A stretch of 64,000 bases of DNA from Paracoccus sp. R12_2 (GCF_017744015.1 NZ_JAGHRA010000012.1:1-64000), one strand, 5' to 3'. Numbered from the stretch's first letter, positions 25,968 through 34,910 are shown. Translations and numbers: made by a program. The notes: generated by a model not told the origin, from the letters alone.

Positions 25968-25986
25968 CGTTCTGTTTTGACGAACG
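25968..25986. promoter_or_regulatory. candidate LysR-type operator (site 1)
   Basis: CGTTCT-N7-CGAACG, an inverted repeat with 5 of 6 arm pairs and a central T-N11-A. It lies between pirin and the dioxygenase-esterase fusion. Its arms and spacing match site 2 at 30414-30432. A shorter TTCG-T-CGAA repeat lies just to the left (about 25942). Confidence 0.55.
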
Positions 25987-26057
25987 CCGGGTTGGTGGGC
26001 AAGGTGCTGGCCGGGCGTCTGTCGGTCGCCCATCTTGATCGGGAAAGGAGGTGCTCC

Positions 26058-27584
26058 ATGACCAGTGGAATGCATCATGTCACCGCGATCACGCGCGACG
26101 TTCAGGCGAACGTCGATTTCTGGATGGGTTTTCTTGGCCTTCATCTTGTCAAGCAGACGGCAGGCTTCGAGGACGCGGATCAACTGCACCTATTCTATGG
26201 CAACGCCACGGGTGCGCCCGGCACGCTGGTCAGTTTCCTCGTCTGGCAGGATGGGGCGCCAGGACGTGTGGGGCACGGTCAGGTGGCCGAGATCGCGCTG
26301 GCGATCCCGCGCGGCCGGATCGGCGACTGGCTGACCCGCGCCATGCAGCACGGTTTGCGCATCGAGGGTCCGACCCGCGAGTTCGATGAGCCCGTTCTGA
26401 GACTGAAGGATCCCGATGGTATTATCGTCAAGCTGGTCGGCACCGATATCGCCGATACCGGCTGGCCGGCCGCGCCACACCATCTGCGTGCCGTCACGAT
26501 CTGGTCCGAACTTCCCGAACAGACTGCCGCGTTCCTTGCCCGCTTCGGCTATGAGACCGGGCCGGTCGAGGCGGGGGTGACGCGCCTGATCTCGGACAGC
26601 GACGTGCTGGATATCCGCGATGTCTCGGGCTTCGTTCCGGGCATTCCGGGCACCGGGATCATCGATCATGTCGCGCTGCGAATGCCTGACGTCGCCGCGA
26701 TCAAGGCGCATCGCGCCACGCTGGAGACTCGCAATCTGGGCGAGGTGAACGTCCATGACCGGAAGTATTTCACCTCGCTTTACGTGCGCGAACCTGCCGG
26801 CACGCTGGTCGAACTGGCGACCGATGCGCCGGGGATGACCGCAGACGAAAGCGAGGATCGTCTTGGTCGGACATTGATGATCCCGCCGCATTTTGCGGAC
26901 CGCGCGGAAGATCTGCGCGTTTCGCTGCCGCAATTCGCCCGTCCGGGCGAGGAAAGGACCGTGATGAGACAGCTTCCCTTTACCCATCGCATTCATCGGC
27001 CCAACGGTGCCGATGGCTCGACGCTGGTGCTGCTGCATGGCACCGGCGGGAACGAAGCCGACCTGATGCCGCTTGCCCATCGCATCGCGCCCCGCGCTGC
27101 GCTGCTGGGGGTGCGTGGCCGTTCGATCGAGGAAGGTGTTGCGCGGTTCTTCCGCCGCACATCGATGACCAGCTTCGATCAGGACGATATCCGGTCCGAG
27201 GCGGCGGCCTTTGCGGCCTTCTGGGACGGGGCAATCGCTGCCTATGGACTGGATCGCGACCAGATCACGGTCCTGGGCTATTCCAACGGCGCGAACTTCG
27301 CTGCGGCGGTGATGGGCCTGTCACCGGGCCTGATCCAGCGCGCGATCCTGCTGCGGCCCATGGCCGTGCTGACGGATCTGCCCCAGGTCGATCTGGCCGG
27401 GACGCATGTAGTGAGCCTGTCGGGCGAAAGGGATCCTTATGGCGCCTATGCACCGGCGCTGAACGACTGGCTGGGCAAGTCGGGTGCCGATCTTGATGCC
27501 CGCACCGTCGCGGCAGGGCACGAATTGTCCGAGGCCGATCTGACGGTCGCGCAAAGCTGGATGGAAGGAGAACGGAATGACTGA
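26058..27584 (+). CDS. ring-cleaving dioxygenase-carboxylesterase fusion (MhqO-MhqD-like)
   Basis: 508 aa. Residues 1-290 contain two VOC/glyoxalase modules with metal ligands in MTSGMHHVTAITRD, GIIDHVALRMPD and AGTLVELATD, as in MhqO-type ring-cleaving dioxygenases. Residues about 315-508 form an alpha/beta-hydrolase of the MhqD/carboxylesterase type: oxyanion loop LLHGTGGNE near 323, nucleophile GYSNG near 408, Asp in SGERDPYGAY and His in AAGHELSE near 487. In Bacillus these are two separate proteins of the quinone-stress regulon. A strong SD (AAAGGAGG) fixes the start. The last 8 bases overlap the next gene. Confidence 0.85.
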   Translation: MTSGMHHVTAITRDVQANVDFWMGFLGLHLVKQTAGFEDADQLHLFYGNATGAPGTLVSFLVWQDGAPGRVGHGQVAEIALAIPRGRIGDWLTRAMQHGLRIEGPTREFDEPVLRLKDPDGIIVKLVGTDIADTGWPAAPHHLRAVTIWSELPEQTAAFLARFGYETGPVEAGVTRLISDSDVLDIRDVSGFVPGIPGTGIIDHVALRMPDVAAIKAHRATLETRNLGEVNVHDRKYFTSLYVREPAGTLVELATDAPGMTADESEDRLGRTLMIPPHFADRAEDLRVSLPQFARPGEERTVMRQLPFTHRIHRPNGADGSTLVLLHGTGGNEADLMPLAHRIAPRAALLGVRGRSIEEGVARFFRRTSMTSFDQDDIRSEAAAFAAFWDGAIAAYGLDRDQITVLGYSNGANFAAAVMGLSPGLIQRAILLRPMAVLTDLPQVDLAGTHVVSLSGERDPYGAYAPALNDWLGKSGADLDARTVAAGHELSEADLTVAQSWMEGERND

Positions 27585-27906
27585 GATCACCGTCACGAAG
27601 GAAGAAACCGGACCCCGCAGCGGGCGATACGTCGCCCGTGTCGCAGGGATCGACGCCGAGGCCGAACTGACCTTCACGCATCGTGGCGAGGGCCGGATCA
27701 GTGCCGACCATACCGGCGCGCCGGACCCGCTGCGCGGCAGCGGCGCGGCGGGCACACTGGTGCGGCACATGGTTCAGGATGCGCGACAGAACGGTTTTCG
27801 GATCATCCCGATCTGCCCCTATGTGCAGGCGCAGTACGCCAAGCATCCCGATTGGGCGGATGCGTTCACGACCGCACCTGGCGAAAAGCCGAAACTGCGC
27901 GGTTGA
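27577..27906 (+). CDS. GNAT-like N-acetyltransferase (YjdJ type)
   Basis: 109 aa. The compact pattern ADHTGAPDPLRGSGAAGTLVRHMVQDARQNGFRIIPICPYV corresponds to the shortened acetyl-CoA-binding core of YjdJ-type GNAT proteins (T-x-V-x-x-x-x-G-x-G-x-A-x-x-L). The last residues KHPDWADAF are also typical. The acetyl acceptor is unknown. It overlaps the dioxygenase-esterase fusion by 8 bp and has AAGGAG 7 nt before the ATG, so it is cotranslated with it. Confidence 0.82.
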   Translation: MTEITVTKEETGPRSGRYVARVAGIDAEAELTFTHRGEGRISADHTGAPDPLRGSGAAGTLVRHMVQDARQNGFRIIPICPYVQAQYAKHPDWADAFTTAPGEKPKLRG

Positions 27907-27966
27907 TCAGCGAGGGCGGCTTCGGGGCGACAGCCTCGGGGCTGCCGCTGTTCGAATCCCCTCGTT

Positions 27967-28728
27967 TCAGATGAAGCGGAAGTGCGTTCCCCAAGGATCC
28001 TGGGTCATGCTTCCGGCGCGGGGGTGATGCTTGACGATCACCTCGGCCAGGCCGGTCATGTTGGGATCGCGCGGTCCCGCACCCCGGCTGTTCCAGACAT
28101 TGCCCGCCAGATGGTGATGATAGCCGTTCCAGCCATACCAGGCGCCGCCCGGCGCATCGAAGGTCCGGGCAAGACCCAAGTCATTGCGAAAGAAGTCGTC
28201 GGCCCGGTCAAGATCGCCGACCTGCAGATGGACATGTCCCACCGTAGCGCCTTGCGGCGCGCCCTGCCAGTCGCCGGACGCGGCCGCGGCCAGATCATCC
28301 AGATCCAGCCGCATGGTGAACATCTCGATCCGGTCGCCTTGCCGGGACCAGTCCTGCTGCGGCCGGTCGCGATAGATTTCGATGCCGTTGCCTTCGGGGT
28401 CGTCCAGATAGACAGCCTCGCTGACGCCGTGATCGCTGGCGCCGGTCAGGCGCACGCCCGATTGTGCGGCATGCCGCAACCAGCGACCCAGATCGGCGCG
28501 ACCCGGCAACAGGAAGGCGGTGTGGAACAGCCCCGGCTGACGCGGATCGCGCGGCGGCGCGGCGATGTCGCGGCGCAACTCCAACAGGACCCGGTCGCCC
28601 GCGCCAAGACGGCAGGTTTCGCCGTCTCCCCCGTGCGAACTCAGACCCAGCGCGGTTTCATAGAACCGCGCCATGCCCCGCAGATCACGCACGGTCAGGG
28701 CGACATGATCAATCATCGTCTGGGTCAT
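27967..28728 (-). CDS. VOC family extradiol dioxygenase-like protein (CatE/MhqE-like)
   Basis: 253 aa with two VOC modules. The first starts MTQTMIDHVALTVRDLRGMARFYETALGLS and contains GLFHTAFLLPGR and EGNGIEIYRDRP. The second has GHVHLQVGDLDRADDFFRNDLGL and ends near the C-terminus. The His and Glu positions fit a catechol-2,3-dioxygenase/CatE-type metal site, suggesting ring cleavage of catechols or hydroquinones. It is the third gene of the minus-strand operon behind the MhqO-like and FMN reductase genes (72 bp gap). GAGGAC precedes the ATG. Confidence 0.83.
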   Translation of the reverse strand: MTQTMIDHVALTVRDLRGMARFYETALGLSSHGGDGETCRLGAGDRVLLELRRDIAAPPRDPRQPGLFHTAFLLPGRADLGRWLRHAAQSGVRLTGASDHGVSEAVYLDDPEGNGIEIYRDRPQQDWSRQGDRIEMFTMRLDLDDLAAAASGDWQGAPQGATVGHVHLQVGDLDRADDFFRNDLGLARTFDAPGGAWYGWNGYHHHLAGNVWNSRGAGPRDPNMTGLAEVIVKHHPRAGSMTQDPWGTHFRFI

Positions 28729-28800
28729 TTCGTCCTCTGGTGAAGGGATTGCACGGTCGGGCAACCGGCTGTCAGCCGATTGCCGCAACAGCCTGTGGTG

Positions 28801-29343
28801 TCACCGCAAGGTCGCGGCAAAACCGCCGATGAAATCGGCAAGCCGCTGACGGGTCTTGTCGTCGGTCAGGTTGCCGCCCTGATCGAACAGATCGCCCGCG
28901 CGCGAGACCATCAGCCGTCCTTCGTGCCACGGCATCGTGTTCAATGTTCTCAGCACCTGCAGCCAGTGGGTCTGGGCCAGGGTCGTGCCGAAATTGCCCG
29001 GCGAGGCACCCATCACCGCGACCGGCTTGCCCTTGAACAGCCTCAGCCCTTCGCCGCGCGACATCCAGTCGATGGCGTTCTTGAAGACGCCCGGAATGCC
29101 GTTGTTGTATTCCGGCGTCGCCAGCAGCAGGCCGTCGGCATCGGCCAGCTGATCGGTCAGACGCTTTACCGCCGGCGGCGTGCCCGATGTTGCCTCGGCA
29201 TCGCCGTCGTATAGCGGCACCTCGGCAATCGAACCGATCACGATCTGCACGCCTTCGGGGGCGGCGTCGCGCGCGGCACGCAGCAGGCCGGAATTGTAGG
29301 AGGCGCGGCGCAGGCTGCCGCTGAGTCCGAGAATCGTGGTCAT
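28801..29343 (-). CDS. NADPH-dependent FMN reductase / quinone reductase
   Basis: 180 aa flavodoxin-like reductase. The FMN phosphate loop is GLSGSLRRASYNSGLLRAA and the second flavin motif is ATPEYNNGIPGVFKNAIDWMSR. Such proteins (ChrR, AzoR-like, YieF) carry out two-electron reduction of quinones, avoiding semiquinone radicals. The position between two ring-cleavage genes fits quinone detoxification: reduction to hydroquinone, then ring opening. AGGAGAAGG precedes the ATG; 48 bp separate it from the upstream dioxygenase. Confidence 0.88.
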   Translation of the reverse strand: MTTILGLSGSLRRASYNSGLLRAARDAAPEGVQIVIGSIAEVPLYDGDAEATSGTPPAVKRLTDQLADADGLLLATPEYNNGIPGVFKNAIDWMSRGEGLRLFKGKPVAVMGASPGNFGTTLAQTHWLQVLRTLNTMPWHEGRLMVSRAGDLFDQGGNLTDDKTRQRLADFIGGFAATLR

Positions 29344-29391
29344 GCCCTTCTCCTTTGGGTGGCCGGGCGCAGCGGGCGCCCGGTCGTCGTA

Positions 29392-30333
29392 TCAATCCAG
29401 CGGCTTCAGCCCGGCCTCGATCCGGGCGCGCTTGCCTTCAAGGAAGGGCGGCAGCGACAGGCCTTCGCCCATCGTTTCGCGCGGCTCGTCCACATCGAAA
29501 CCGGGATCGTCGGTGGCGATCTCGAACAGATTGCCCGCCGGCTCGCGGAAGTAAAGCGACCGGAAATAATAGCGTTCGACCTCGCCCGAGTTCGGCAGGC
29601 GAAACTGTTGCAGACGTTTCGCCCATTCGCTCAGCTCGGGCTTGCCCGGCACGCGGAAGGCGACGTGGTGGACGCCGCCAGCGCCCTGCTGTGCGACGGG
29701 CAGTCCGGGCTGGACCGCGACATGCAGTTCGGCTGCCGCGCCGCCTTCGCCCATCTGGAAGACATGCACGCTGCCCTGCCCATCCGGGCTGGCATAGTCG
29801 CGGATCTTGCGCATGTTCATCACCTGCGTCAGCACTGCCTCGGTCGGGGTAAGGTCGGGGACCGAGATCGTGATCGGCCCCAGTCCGCGGATCTGGTGCT
29901 GTGCAGGGACCGGGCTTTTCGCCCATGCCTCGGCGTCGGGCTGCGGGGCCGCGACAAGGCGCAGGCGCTGACCTTCGGGGTCTTCCACGTCAAGGCTGGG
30001 GCGGCCGTCCAGCGTCACGATCCTGCCGGTCGAGACGCCCAGTTCCGCGAGGCGCGCGGCCCAGTAGTCCAAACTGTCTTCGGCAACCCGCAGCCCTGTG
30101 CGGCTGATCGAATGCGTGCCACGGGCTTCGCGGCCCACCGGCCAGTCGAAGAAGGTGATGTCGGTGCCGGGCGTCCCGGCGCTATCGGCGAAGAACAGGT
30201 GATAGGCCGACGTGTCGTCCTGGTTCACGGTCTTCTTCACCCGGCGGAGGCCAAGCGTTTCGGTATAGAACCGGTTGTTTCCCGGCGCATCGGCCGTGAT
30301 CGCCGTCAGATGATGAATGCCCGTCAGCTGCAT
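29392..30333 (-). CDS. ring-cleaving dioxygenase, MhqO-like
   Basis: 313 aa with two VOC modules. It starts [29 protein letters not shown], very close in pattern to MhqO/YkcA proteins. Metal ligands are expected at [17 protein letters not shown] and [13 protein letters not shown]. MhqO homologues open hydroquinone or catechol rings. AAGGAG precedes the ATG at 30333. It is the first gene of an operon with the FMN reductase and CatE-like genes, and it diverges from a LysR regulator across a 125-bp region with operator site 2. The N-terminal part resembles the first half of the fusion at 26058, so the two are probably paralogues. Confidence 0.87.
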   Translation of the reverse strand: MQLTGIHHLTAITADAPGNNRFYTETLGLRRVKKTVNQDDTSAYHLFFADSAGTPGTDITFFDWPVGREARGTHSISRTGLRVAEDSLDYWAARLAELGVSTGRIVTLDGRPSLDVEDPEGQRLRLVAAPQPDAEAWAKSPVPAQHQIRGLGPITISVPDLTPTEAVLTQVMNMRKIRDYASPDGQGSVHVFQMGEGGAAAELHVAVQPGLPVAQQGAGGVHHVAFRVPGKPELSEWAKRLQQFRLPNSGEVERYYFRSLYFREPAGNLFEIATDDPGFDVDEPRETMGEGLSLPPFLEGKRARIEAGLKPLD

Positions 30334-30413
30334 GATGCGGCTCCTTTGCGGTTGCTTGGGTTCAATATGGCCGGGGGCGGTCGTTCGTGGCACCCGGCGC
30401 ATGGGCAAAGCGG

Positions 30414-30432
30414 CGTTCGGATATTGCGAACG
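30414..30432. promoter_or_regulatory. candidate LysR-type operator (site 2)
   Basis: CGTTCG-N7-CGAACG, perfect 6-bp arms, with the T-N11-A signature of LysR sites. It lies 26 nt before the lysR start and 80 nt before the divergent MhqO-like gene. Confidence 0.6.
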
Positions 30433-30458
30433 GCTGGCGGGCGGGTATTGTTCCGCGC

Positions 30459-31388
30459 ATGAATTGGCGGATCGCGGACATACAGACCTTTCTGGCGGTG
30501 CTGGATGCTGGCAGTATTTCGGGCGCTGCCGCGCGCGCCGATCTGTCGAAATCGGTCGTCAGCAAACGGATCAGCGATTTCGAGGCCGATCTGGGGGTGC
30601 CGCTGTTCACGCGCCACGCCGGCCGGATCGCACCGACCGACAATGCGCATGCGCTGGCCGATCGCCTGCGCCCGGCATTGGCCGAACTGATCGCGGCGAC
30701 CGAAAACGTCGCGGGCAGGGACGCGCCCCTGCGCGGCAGGTTGGCGGTCGCGGCCCCGATGAGCTTCGGCATCCGCCATCTGGGCCCCGTTATCGCCGGG
30801 TTCGCCCGCGCCCATCCCGAGGTCGAGATCGTGCTGGACTATGATGATCAACTGGCCGATCTGGGGCGCGCGGGCTTCGATGTGGCGTTGCGGATCGGGC
30901 AGATGAAGGACAGCACGCTGATGGCACGCCGCCTGTGCGAGGATCCCCATGTGCTTGTCGCCAGCCCGGATTATCTTGCGTTGCATGGCGCGGTTGAAGA
31001 TGCCGCCGATCTGGGCCGCCACCATGCCATTGGCTATCTGAATGCGCGGCTCGCCGATACATGGCCCTTCGGCGACGACGTCGCGCCGCCGCCCATCGGC
31101 AGGATCACCGCCAATAACGGCGAGGCGATGCGCGATCTGGCGATCGGTGGGCTGGGTCTGGCGCTGTTGCCGTTGTTCATCGTGCACGATGCGCTGCGCG
31201 ATGGGCGGCTGTTGCGGCTGTTGCCGAACCTGCCGCAGCGTGCCATGCCGGTCAGCGTGGTGTGGCCGCCGATCCGTCCGATGCCGCGCAAGACGCGCGC
31301 CTTCATCGACCACCTGGCCAACGCATTTGCCGAAGATCCACCCTGGCAACGCGGGCTGGATACCGCACAAACCGGGGAAACCGCATGA
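30459..31388 (+). CDS. LysR-family transcriptional regulator
   Basis: 309 aa. The N-terminal winged helix-turn-helix is [46 protein letters not shown] (about residues 5-50), followed by the substrate-binding domain with [14 protein letters not shown] and [20 protein letters not shown]. It is divergent from the ring-cleavage operon and probably controls it and itself through site 2. No SD is obvious before the ATG. Its stop overlaps the start of a malonyl-CoA synthetase gene (ATGA), so the regulator and matB are translationally coupled. The inducer is presumably a quinone or aromatic electrophile (inference). Confidence 0.9.
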   Translation: MNWRIADIQTFLAVLDAGSISGAAARADLSKSVVSKRISDFEADLGVPLFTRHAGRIAPTDNAHALADRLRPALAELIAATENVAGRDAPLRGRLAVAAPMSFGIRHLGPVIAGFARAHPEVEIVLDYDDQLADLGRAGFDVALRIGQMKDSTLMARRLCEDPHVLVASPDYLALHGAVEDAADLGRHHAIGYLNARLADTWPFGDDVAPPPIGRITANNGEAMRDLAIGGLGLALLPLFIVHDALRDGRLLRLLPNLPQRAMPVSVVWPPIRPMPRKTRAFIDHLANAFAEDPPWQRGLDTAQTGETA

Positions 31389-32905
31389 CCACCAATACCT
31401 TGTTCGACGCGCTGATGGGCTCGCATCGCGAGGACGACCGCGCCGCGCTGATCTTGCCCGATAGCCGGACGATCAGCCACGACGCGCTGTACCTGCTGTC
31501 GGGACGATTGGCGAACCTGCTGGTGTCCGAGGGGGTCAAACCCGGCGACCGCGTTGCAGCGCAGGTCGAGAAATCGCCCGAGGCGTTCGCGCTTTATCTG
31601 GCCACGCTGCGTGCGGGCGCCGTGTTCCTGCCCTTGAACACGGCCTACACCTCTGCAGAGATCGCCTATTTCGTGGGCGATGCCGAACCTGCGTTGGTGG
31701 TCTGCGATCCGTCACGTGCGGACCAGCGCGCCCGGTTCATGGATGGCGACACGCGGCTGATGACGCTGGATGCCCAGGGCAAAGGCAACTTGATGGATGC
31801 CGCGACCAGCCATCCCGAGACGCATCGGCCTGTCCCGCGCGAGGGGCGCGATCTGGCCGCGATCCTTTATACCTCGGGGACGACGGGGCGATCCAAGGGC
31901 GCGATGCTCAGCCATGACAATCTGCTGTCCAACGCGCGTGTGCTGATGGACGCATGGCGGTTCACCTCGAACGACGTGCTTCTGCACGCGCTGCCGATCT
32001 TTCACACCCACGGTCTGTTCGTCGCCGGCAATGTTGCGCTGCTGTCGAGCGGCGCGATGATCTGGCTGCCGAAATTCGATGCCGATGCGATCATCAGCAT
32101 GTTGCCGCGTGCGACTGCGATGATGGGCGTGCCGACATTCTACACCCGCCTGCTGGACCGGGCCGATTTCGACCGTGACCTGGTCTCTCGTATGCGGCTG
32201 TTCACCTCGGGTAGTGCGCCGATGCTGGCCGAGACGCATCGTGCCTTCACCGATCGGACCGGACACCGCATCCTTGAACGCTATGGGATGACCGAAACCA
32301 GCATGTCGACATCGAACCCCTATGAGGGGGATCGCCGCGCGGGAACGGTCGGGCTGCCGCTGCCCGGTGTGGAACTGCGGATTGTCGGGACCGACGGAAG
32401 ACCGGTCGCCGAAGGCCAGGTCGGCATGATCGAAGTGCGTGGCTGCAACGTGTTCCAGGGTTACTGGCGGCTGCCCGAAAAGACCGCCGAGGATCTGGCG
32501 GCGGATGGCTGGTTCACCACAGGGGATCTGGGCACGCAGGACGCCGACGGCTATGTGACCATCGTCGGGCGCGGCAAGGACCTGGTGATCTCGGGCGGGT
32601 TCAACGTCTATCCCAAGGAGGTCGAGGAACAGATCGACCGGATCGACGGCGTGCTGGAAAGCGCCGTGATCGGCGTGCCGCATCCCGATCTGGGTGAAGC
32701 CGTGGTGGCAATCGTCGCGCGCCGGCCGGGCGCCGATCCCGATCCGCAGACGCTGATCGACGGGCTGGCCGACCGGCTGGCGCGGTTCAAGCAGCCGAAG
32801 AAGGTCGTGATCGTGGATGAACTGCCGCGCAACACCATGGGCAAGGTCCAGAAGGCGGCCCTGCGTGCGGAATATGCCAACCTGTTCGGACCGGCATCCG
32901 GCTAG
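31385..32905 (+). CDS. matB: malonyl-CoA synthetase (AMP-forming), MatB-like
   Basis: 506 aa adenylate-forming enzyme. Signature YTSGTTGRSKGAMLSH is the P-loop (A3). Further motifs are LPIFHTHGLFV, ERYGMTETSMSTSNPYEG (A5), WFTTGDLG (A7), GRGKDLVISGGFNVYPKEVE (A8) and the catalytic lysine in NTMGKVQK (A10). LPIFHTHG and the MTETSMSTSNPY stretch are characteristic of malonyl-CoA synthetases, which load malonate or methylmalonate on CoA. It shares an ATGA overlap with the LysR gene. No malonate transporter or decarboxylase lies nearby. Confidence 0.85.
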   Translation: MTTNTLFDALMGSHREDDRAALILPDSRTISHDALYLLSGRLANLLVSEGVKPGDRVAAQVEKSPEAFALYLATLRAGAVFLPLNTAYTSAEIAYFVGDAEPALVVCDPSRADQRARFMDGDTRLMTLDAQGKGNLMDAATSHPETHRPVPREGRDLAAILYTSGTTGRSKGAMLSHDNLLSNARVLMDAWRFTSNDVLLHALPIFHTHGLFVAGNVALLSSGAMIWLPKFDADAIISMLPRATAMMGVPTFYTRLLDRADFDRDLVSRMRLFTSGSAPMLAETHRAFTDRTGHRILERYGMTETSMSTSNPYEGDRRAGTVGLPLPGVELRIVGTDGRPVAEGQVGMIEVRGCNVFQGYWRLPEKTAEDLAADGWFTTGDLGTQDADGYVTIVGRGKDLVISGGFNVYPKEVEEQIDRIDGVLESAVIGVPHPDLGEAVVAIVARRPGADPDPQTLIDGLADRLARFKQPKKVVIVDELPRNTMGKVQKAALRAEYANLFGPASG

Positions 32906-33021
32906 GGCAGTCAGGGCTGTCACGATCCCGATGGGAAGGGCCTTGTCCGGCCGGTGGCACCGGGTGTTTGTTCAAAGAAGAAGCGGCGTCGGCGCGGTTC
33001 GGCGACAGGAAAGGAAAAAAG

Positions 33022-33207
33022 ATGCTGGTTGACCCGAACGCTCCGTTCTTTCGCGCGGCCTGGGTGCGCGTGCTGTGCGTTGTGCTGCCGTTCCTGTGGG
33101 CCGGGATGGAACTGTGGCACGGCAACGCGTTCTGGGCGATCCTGTTCGGGGCTGCCGGGATCTATCTCGGGCTTGCGCTGTTCGTCTGGCGCAAGCCCGA
33201 GAAATAG
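33022..33207 (+). CDS. small two-helix membrane protein (DUF3329-like)
   Basis: 61 aa: MLVDPNAPFFRAAWVRVLCV followed by two hydrophobic segments (about residues 12-30 and 36-55) and the basic end WRKPEK. AAGGAAA precedes the ATG; the frame extends upstream to 32968 but lacks a better SD. Small proteins starting MLVDPN-PFFR with this two-helix plan are common in Rhodobacteraceae and function is unknown. The domain name is from memory of the pattern. It is convergent with the alpha-glucosidase, 6 bp from its stop. Confidence 0.72.
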   Translation: MLVDPNAPFFRAAWVRVLCVVLPFLWAGMELWHGNAFWAILFGAAGIYLGLALFVWRKPEK

Positions 33208-33213
33208 ACGCGA

Positions 33214-34818
33214 TCAGGCCGACAGGGCCGGTGCGCCTTCCAGCCAGGCAAACCCGTTGGCGGGCAGGCTGAGCGTCTTGCCCTGAAGGCTTGCCCGTGA
33301 CGGGCCGGCAAGTTCCGTCTTGTCGCGCAGCGTCAGGTGGTGCGCCTTGGGCGACAGGTTGTAGATGCAGGTCAGGGTTTTTCCGTCCCGCGTCCGGCGC
33401 AGCCCGAGGAAAGGTTCGGGCAGGTCCAGGAACTCGGTCTCGCCCCAGCGCAGGGCAGGTTGCGATTTCCGGAACGCCAGCGTGTCGCGATAGGCACCCA
33501 GCACGCTGTCATTCGCAGATTGCTGCGCGCTGACCGCCCGCGCGGACTGCGGGGCCTTCACGGGCAGCCAGGGCGTGCCGTCGCTGAAGCCGGCATTCGG
33601 CTGGTCTGCGTCCCAGACCATGGGTGTTCGACAGCCGTCGCGTCCCTTGACCTCGGGCCAGAAGCGCAGGGCAGGCGGGTCGGTCAGTTCGGCATAGACC
33701 AGTTCGGTCTCGGTCTGGCCCAGTTCCTCGCCCTGATACAGGCAGATCGTGCCCGGGAACGACGCCAGCATGGCAATGGACTGGCGGGCCAGCGTGTCCG
33801 CATCCTCGGCGTGTTTCAGCCAGCGCGTGACGTGGCGCGGCACGTCATGGTTCGAGAAGGACCAGCAGGAATGGCCGTCCGGCGCGCCGTCATGCACGCC
33901 TTCGATCGTGTGGCGGAAATGCCTGGCGGTAAATTCCGGGCTGAGCATCTCGAAGCTGTAGCACATGTGCAGCCGGTCATTGCCGGCGGTGTATTCGGCC
34001 ATGATGCGGATCGCTGTCTCGCCGCCATCGCCGACCTCTCCGACCATCATCCGGTCGTCATATTCGTCGGTCAGCGCCCGCATCCGCTTGAGGAAGGCGA
34101 TGTTTTCGGGACGGTTCTTGGAATAAATATGCTGCTGGAACCCGTAGGTTTCCGGGCCGGTATGGTCCGGGTTCGGCGGGTTGTCGCGCAAATCCCGGTC
34201 ATGGAAATAATAGTTCACCGTATCCAGCCGGAATCCGTCGACGCCGCGTTCTAGCCAGAAGCGCATGGTTTCCAGCAACGCGTCCTGCACCGGCTTGTGG
34301 TGAAAATTCAGGTCAGGCTGCTCGATCAGGAAGTTGTGCAGGTAATACTGCCGCCGGCGCGGCTCCCACTCCCAGGCTGGGCCGCCGAAGACCGAGGGCC
34401 AGTTGCTGGGCGGTGTGCCATCGGGATTGGGATCGGCCCACACATACCAGTCGGCCTTGGGATTGGTTCGGTTCTGGCGCGACTCTTCGAACCAGGGATG
34501 CTTGTCGCTGGTATGGCTGATGACCTGATCAATGATGACCTTCAGCCCCAGATCATGGGCGCGGGCGATCAGTGCGTCGAAATCGGCCAGGGTGCCGAAC
34601 AGCGGGTCGATGTCGGTATAATCCGACACGTCATACCCCATGTCCTTCATCGGCGACGTGAAGATCGGCGACAGCCAGATCGCGTCGGCCCCCAGTTCGG
34701 CCACATGGTCGAGGCGCCTTGTGATGCCCTGCAGATCGCCGATTCCGTCGCCGTCGCTGTCCTGAAAGCTGCGGGGATAGATCTGATAGATCACTGCGTC
34801 GCGCCACCATTCGGCCAT
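33214..34818 (-). CDS. GH13 alpha-glucosidase
   Basis: 534 aa. Starts MAEWWRDAVIYQIYPRSFQDSDGDGIGDL, typical of the oligo-1,6-glucosidase/alpha-glucosidase subfamily. The conserved GH13 regions are visible: VIIDQVISHTS, the nucleophile in GVDGFRLDTVN, the acid/base Glu in MMVGEVGDGGE and FSNHDVPRH. AAGGAGG lies before the ATG at 34818. It is divergent from glgB with a palindromic operator between them. It would release glucose from maltose/trehalose-like or malto-oligosaccharides in the cytoplasm (no signal peptide). AglA-type function is plausible, but no agl transporter genes lie nearby. Confidence 0.88.
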   Translation of the reverse strand: MAEWWRDAVIYQIYPRSFQDSDGDGIGDLQGITRRLDHVAELGADAIWLSPIFTSPMKDMGYDVSDYTDIDPLFGTLADFDALIARAHDLGLKVIIDQVISHTSDKHPWFEESRQNRTNPKADWYVWADPNPDGTPPSNWPSVFGGPAWEWEPRRRQYYLHNFLIEQPDLNFHHKPVQDALLETMRFWLERGVDGFRLDTVNYYFHDRDLRDNPPNPDHTGPETYGFQQHIYSKNRPENIAFLKRMRALTDEYDDRMMVGEVGDGGETAIRIMAEYTAGNDRLHMCYSFEMLSPEFTARHFRHTIEGVHDGAPDGHSCWSFSNHDVPRHVTRWLKHAEDADTLARQSIAMLASFPGTICLYQGEELGQTETELVYAELTDPPALRFWPEVKGRDGCRTPMVWDADQPNAGFSDGTPWLPVKAPQSARAVSAQQSANDSVLGAYRDTLAFRKSQPALRWGETEFLDLPEPFLGLRRTRDGKTLTCIYNLSPKAHHLTLRDKTELAGPSRASLQGKTLSLPANGFAWLEGAPALSA

Positions 34819-34898
34819 GGGCTGCCTCCTTGTCTTGCGGCAAATCGGGGGGATTCGAAGCGTATTCAGCATCACTATAGCCGGACGGTGCAAGAGAT

Positions 34899-34910
34899 GT
34901 TAGCGTTAAC
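34899..34910. promoter_or_regulatory. LacI-family-type operator between alpha-glucosidase and glgB
   Basis: GTTAGCGTTAAC, a palindrome with a central CG and two mismatched positions. This is the shape of LacI/GalR-family operators (GTTAGCGCTAAC-like). It lies 42 bp before glgB and 81 bp before the alpha-glucosidase start, next to a TATAGC/TATAGT -10-like sequence at about 34876. No LacI regulator is encoded in the window. Confidence 0.5.

Noticed and set aside
27940..27966. TTCGAATCCCCTCG resembling a tRNA T-loop and 3' end (possible att site)
   Set aside because: The flanking bases do not form a T-arm stem and no acceptor or anticodon arms precede it; it lies in the short convergent gap between the GNAT and VOC genes.
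26058..30333. Duplication of VOC genes as a recent tandem repeat
   Set aside because: The three VOC proteins share only fold motifs and differ in length and order, so they are diverged paralogues at most, not a recent duplication.
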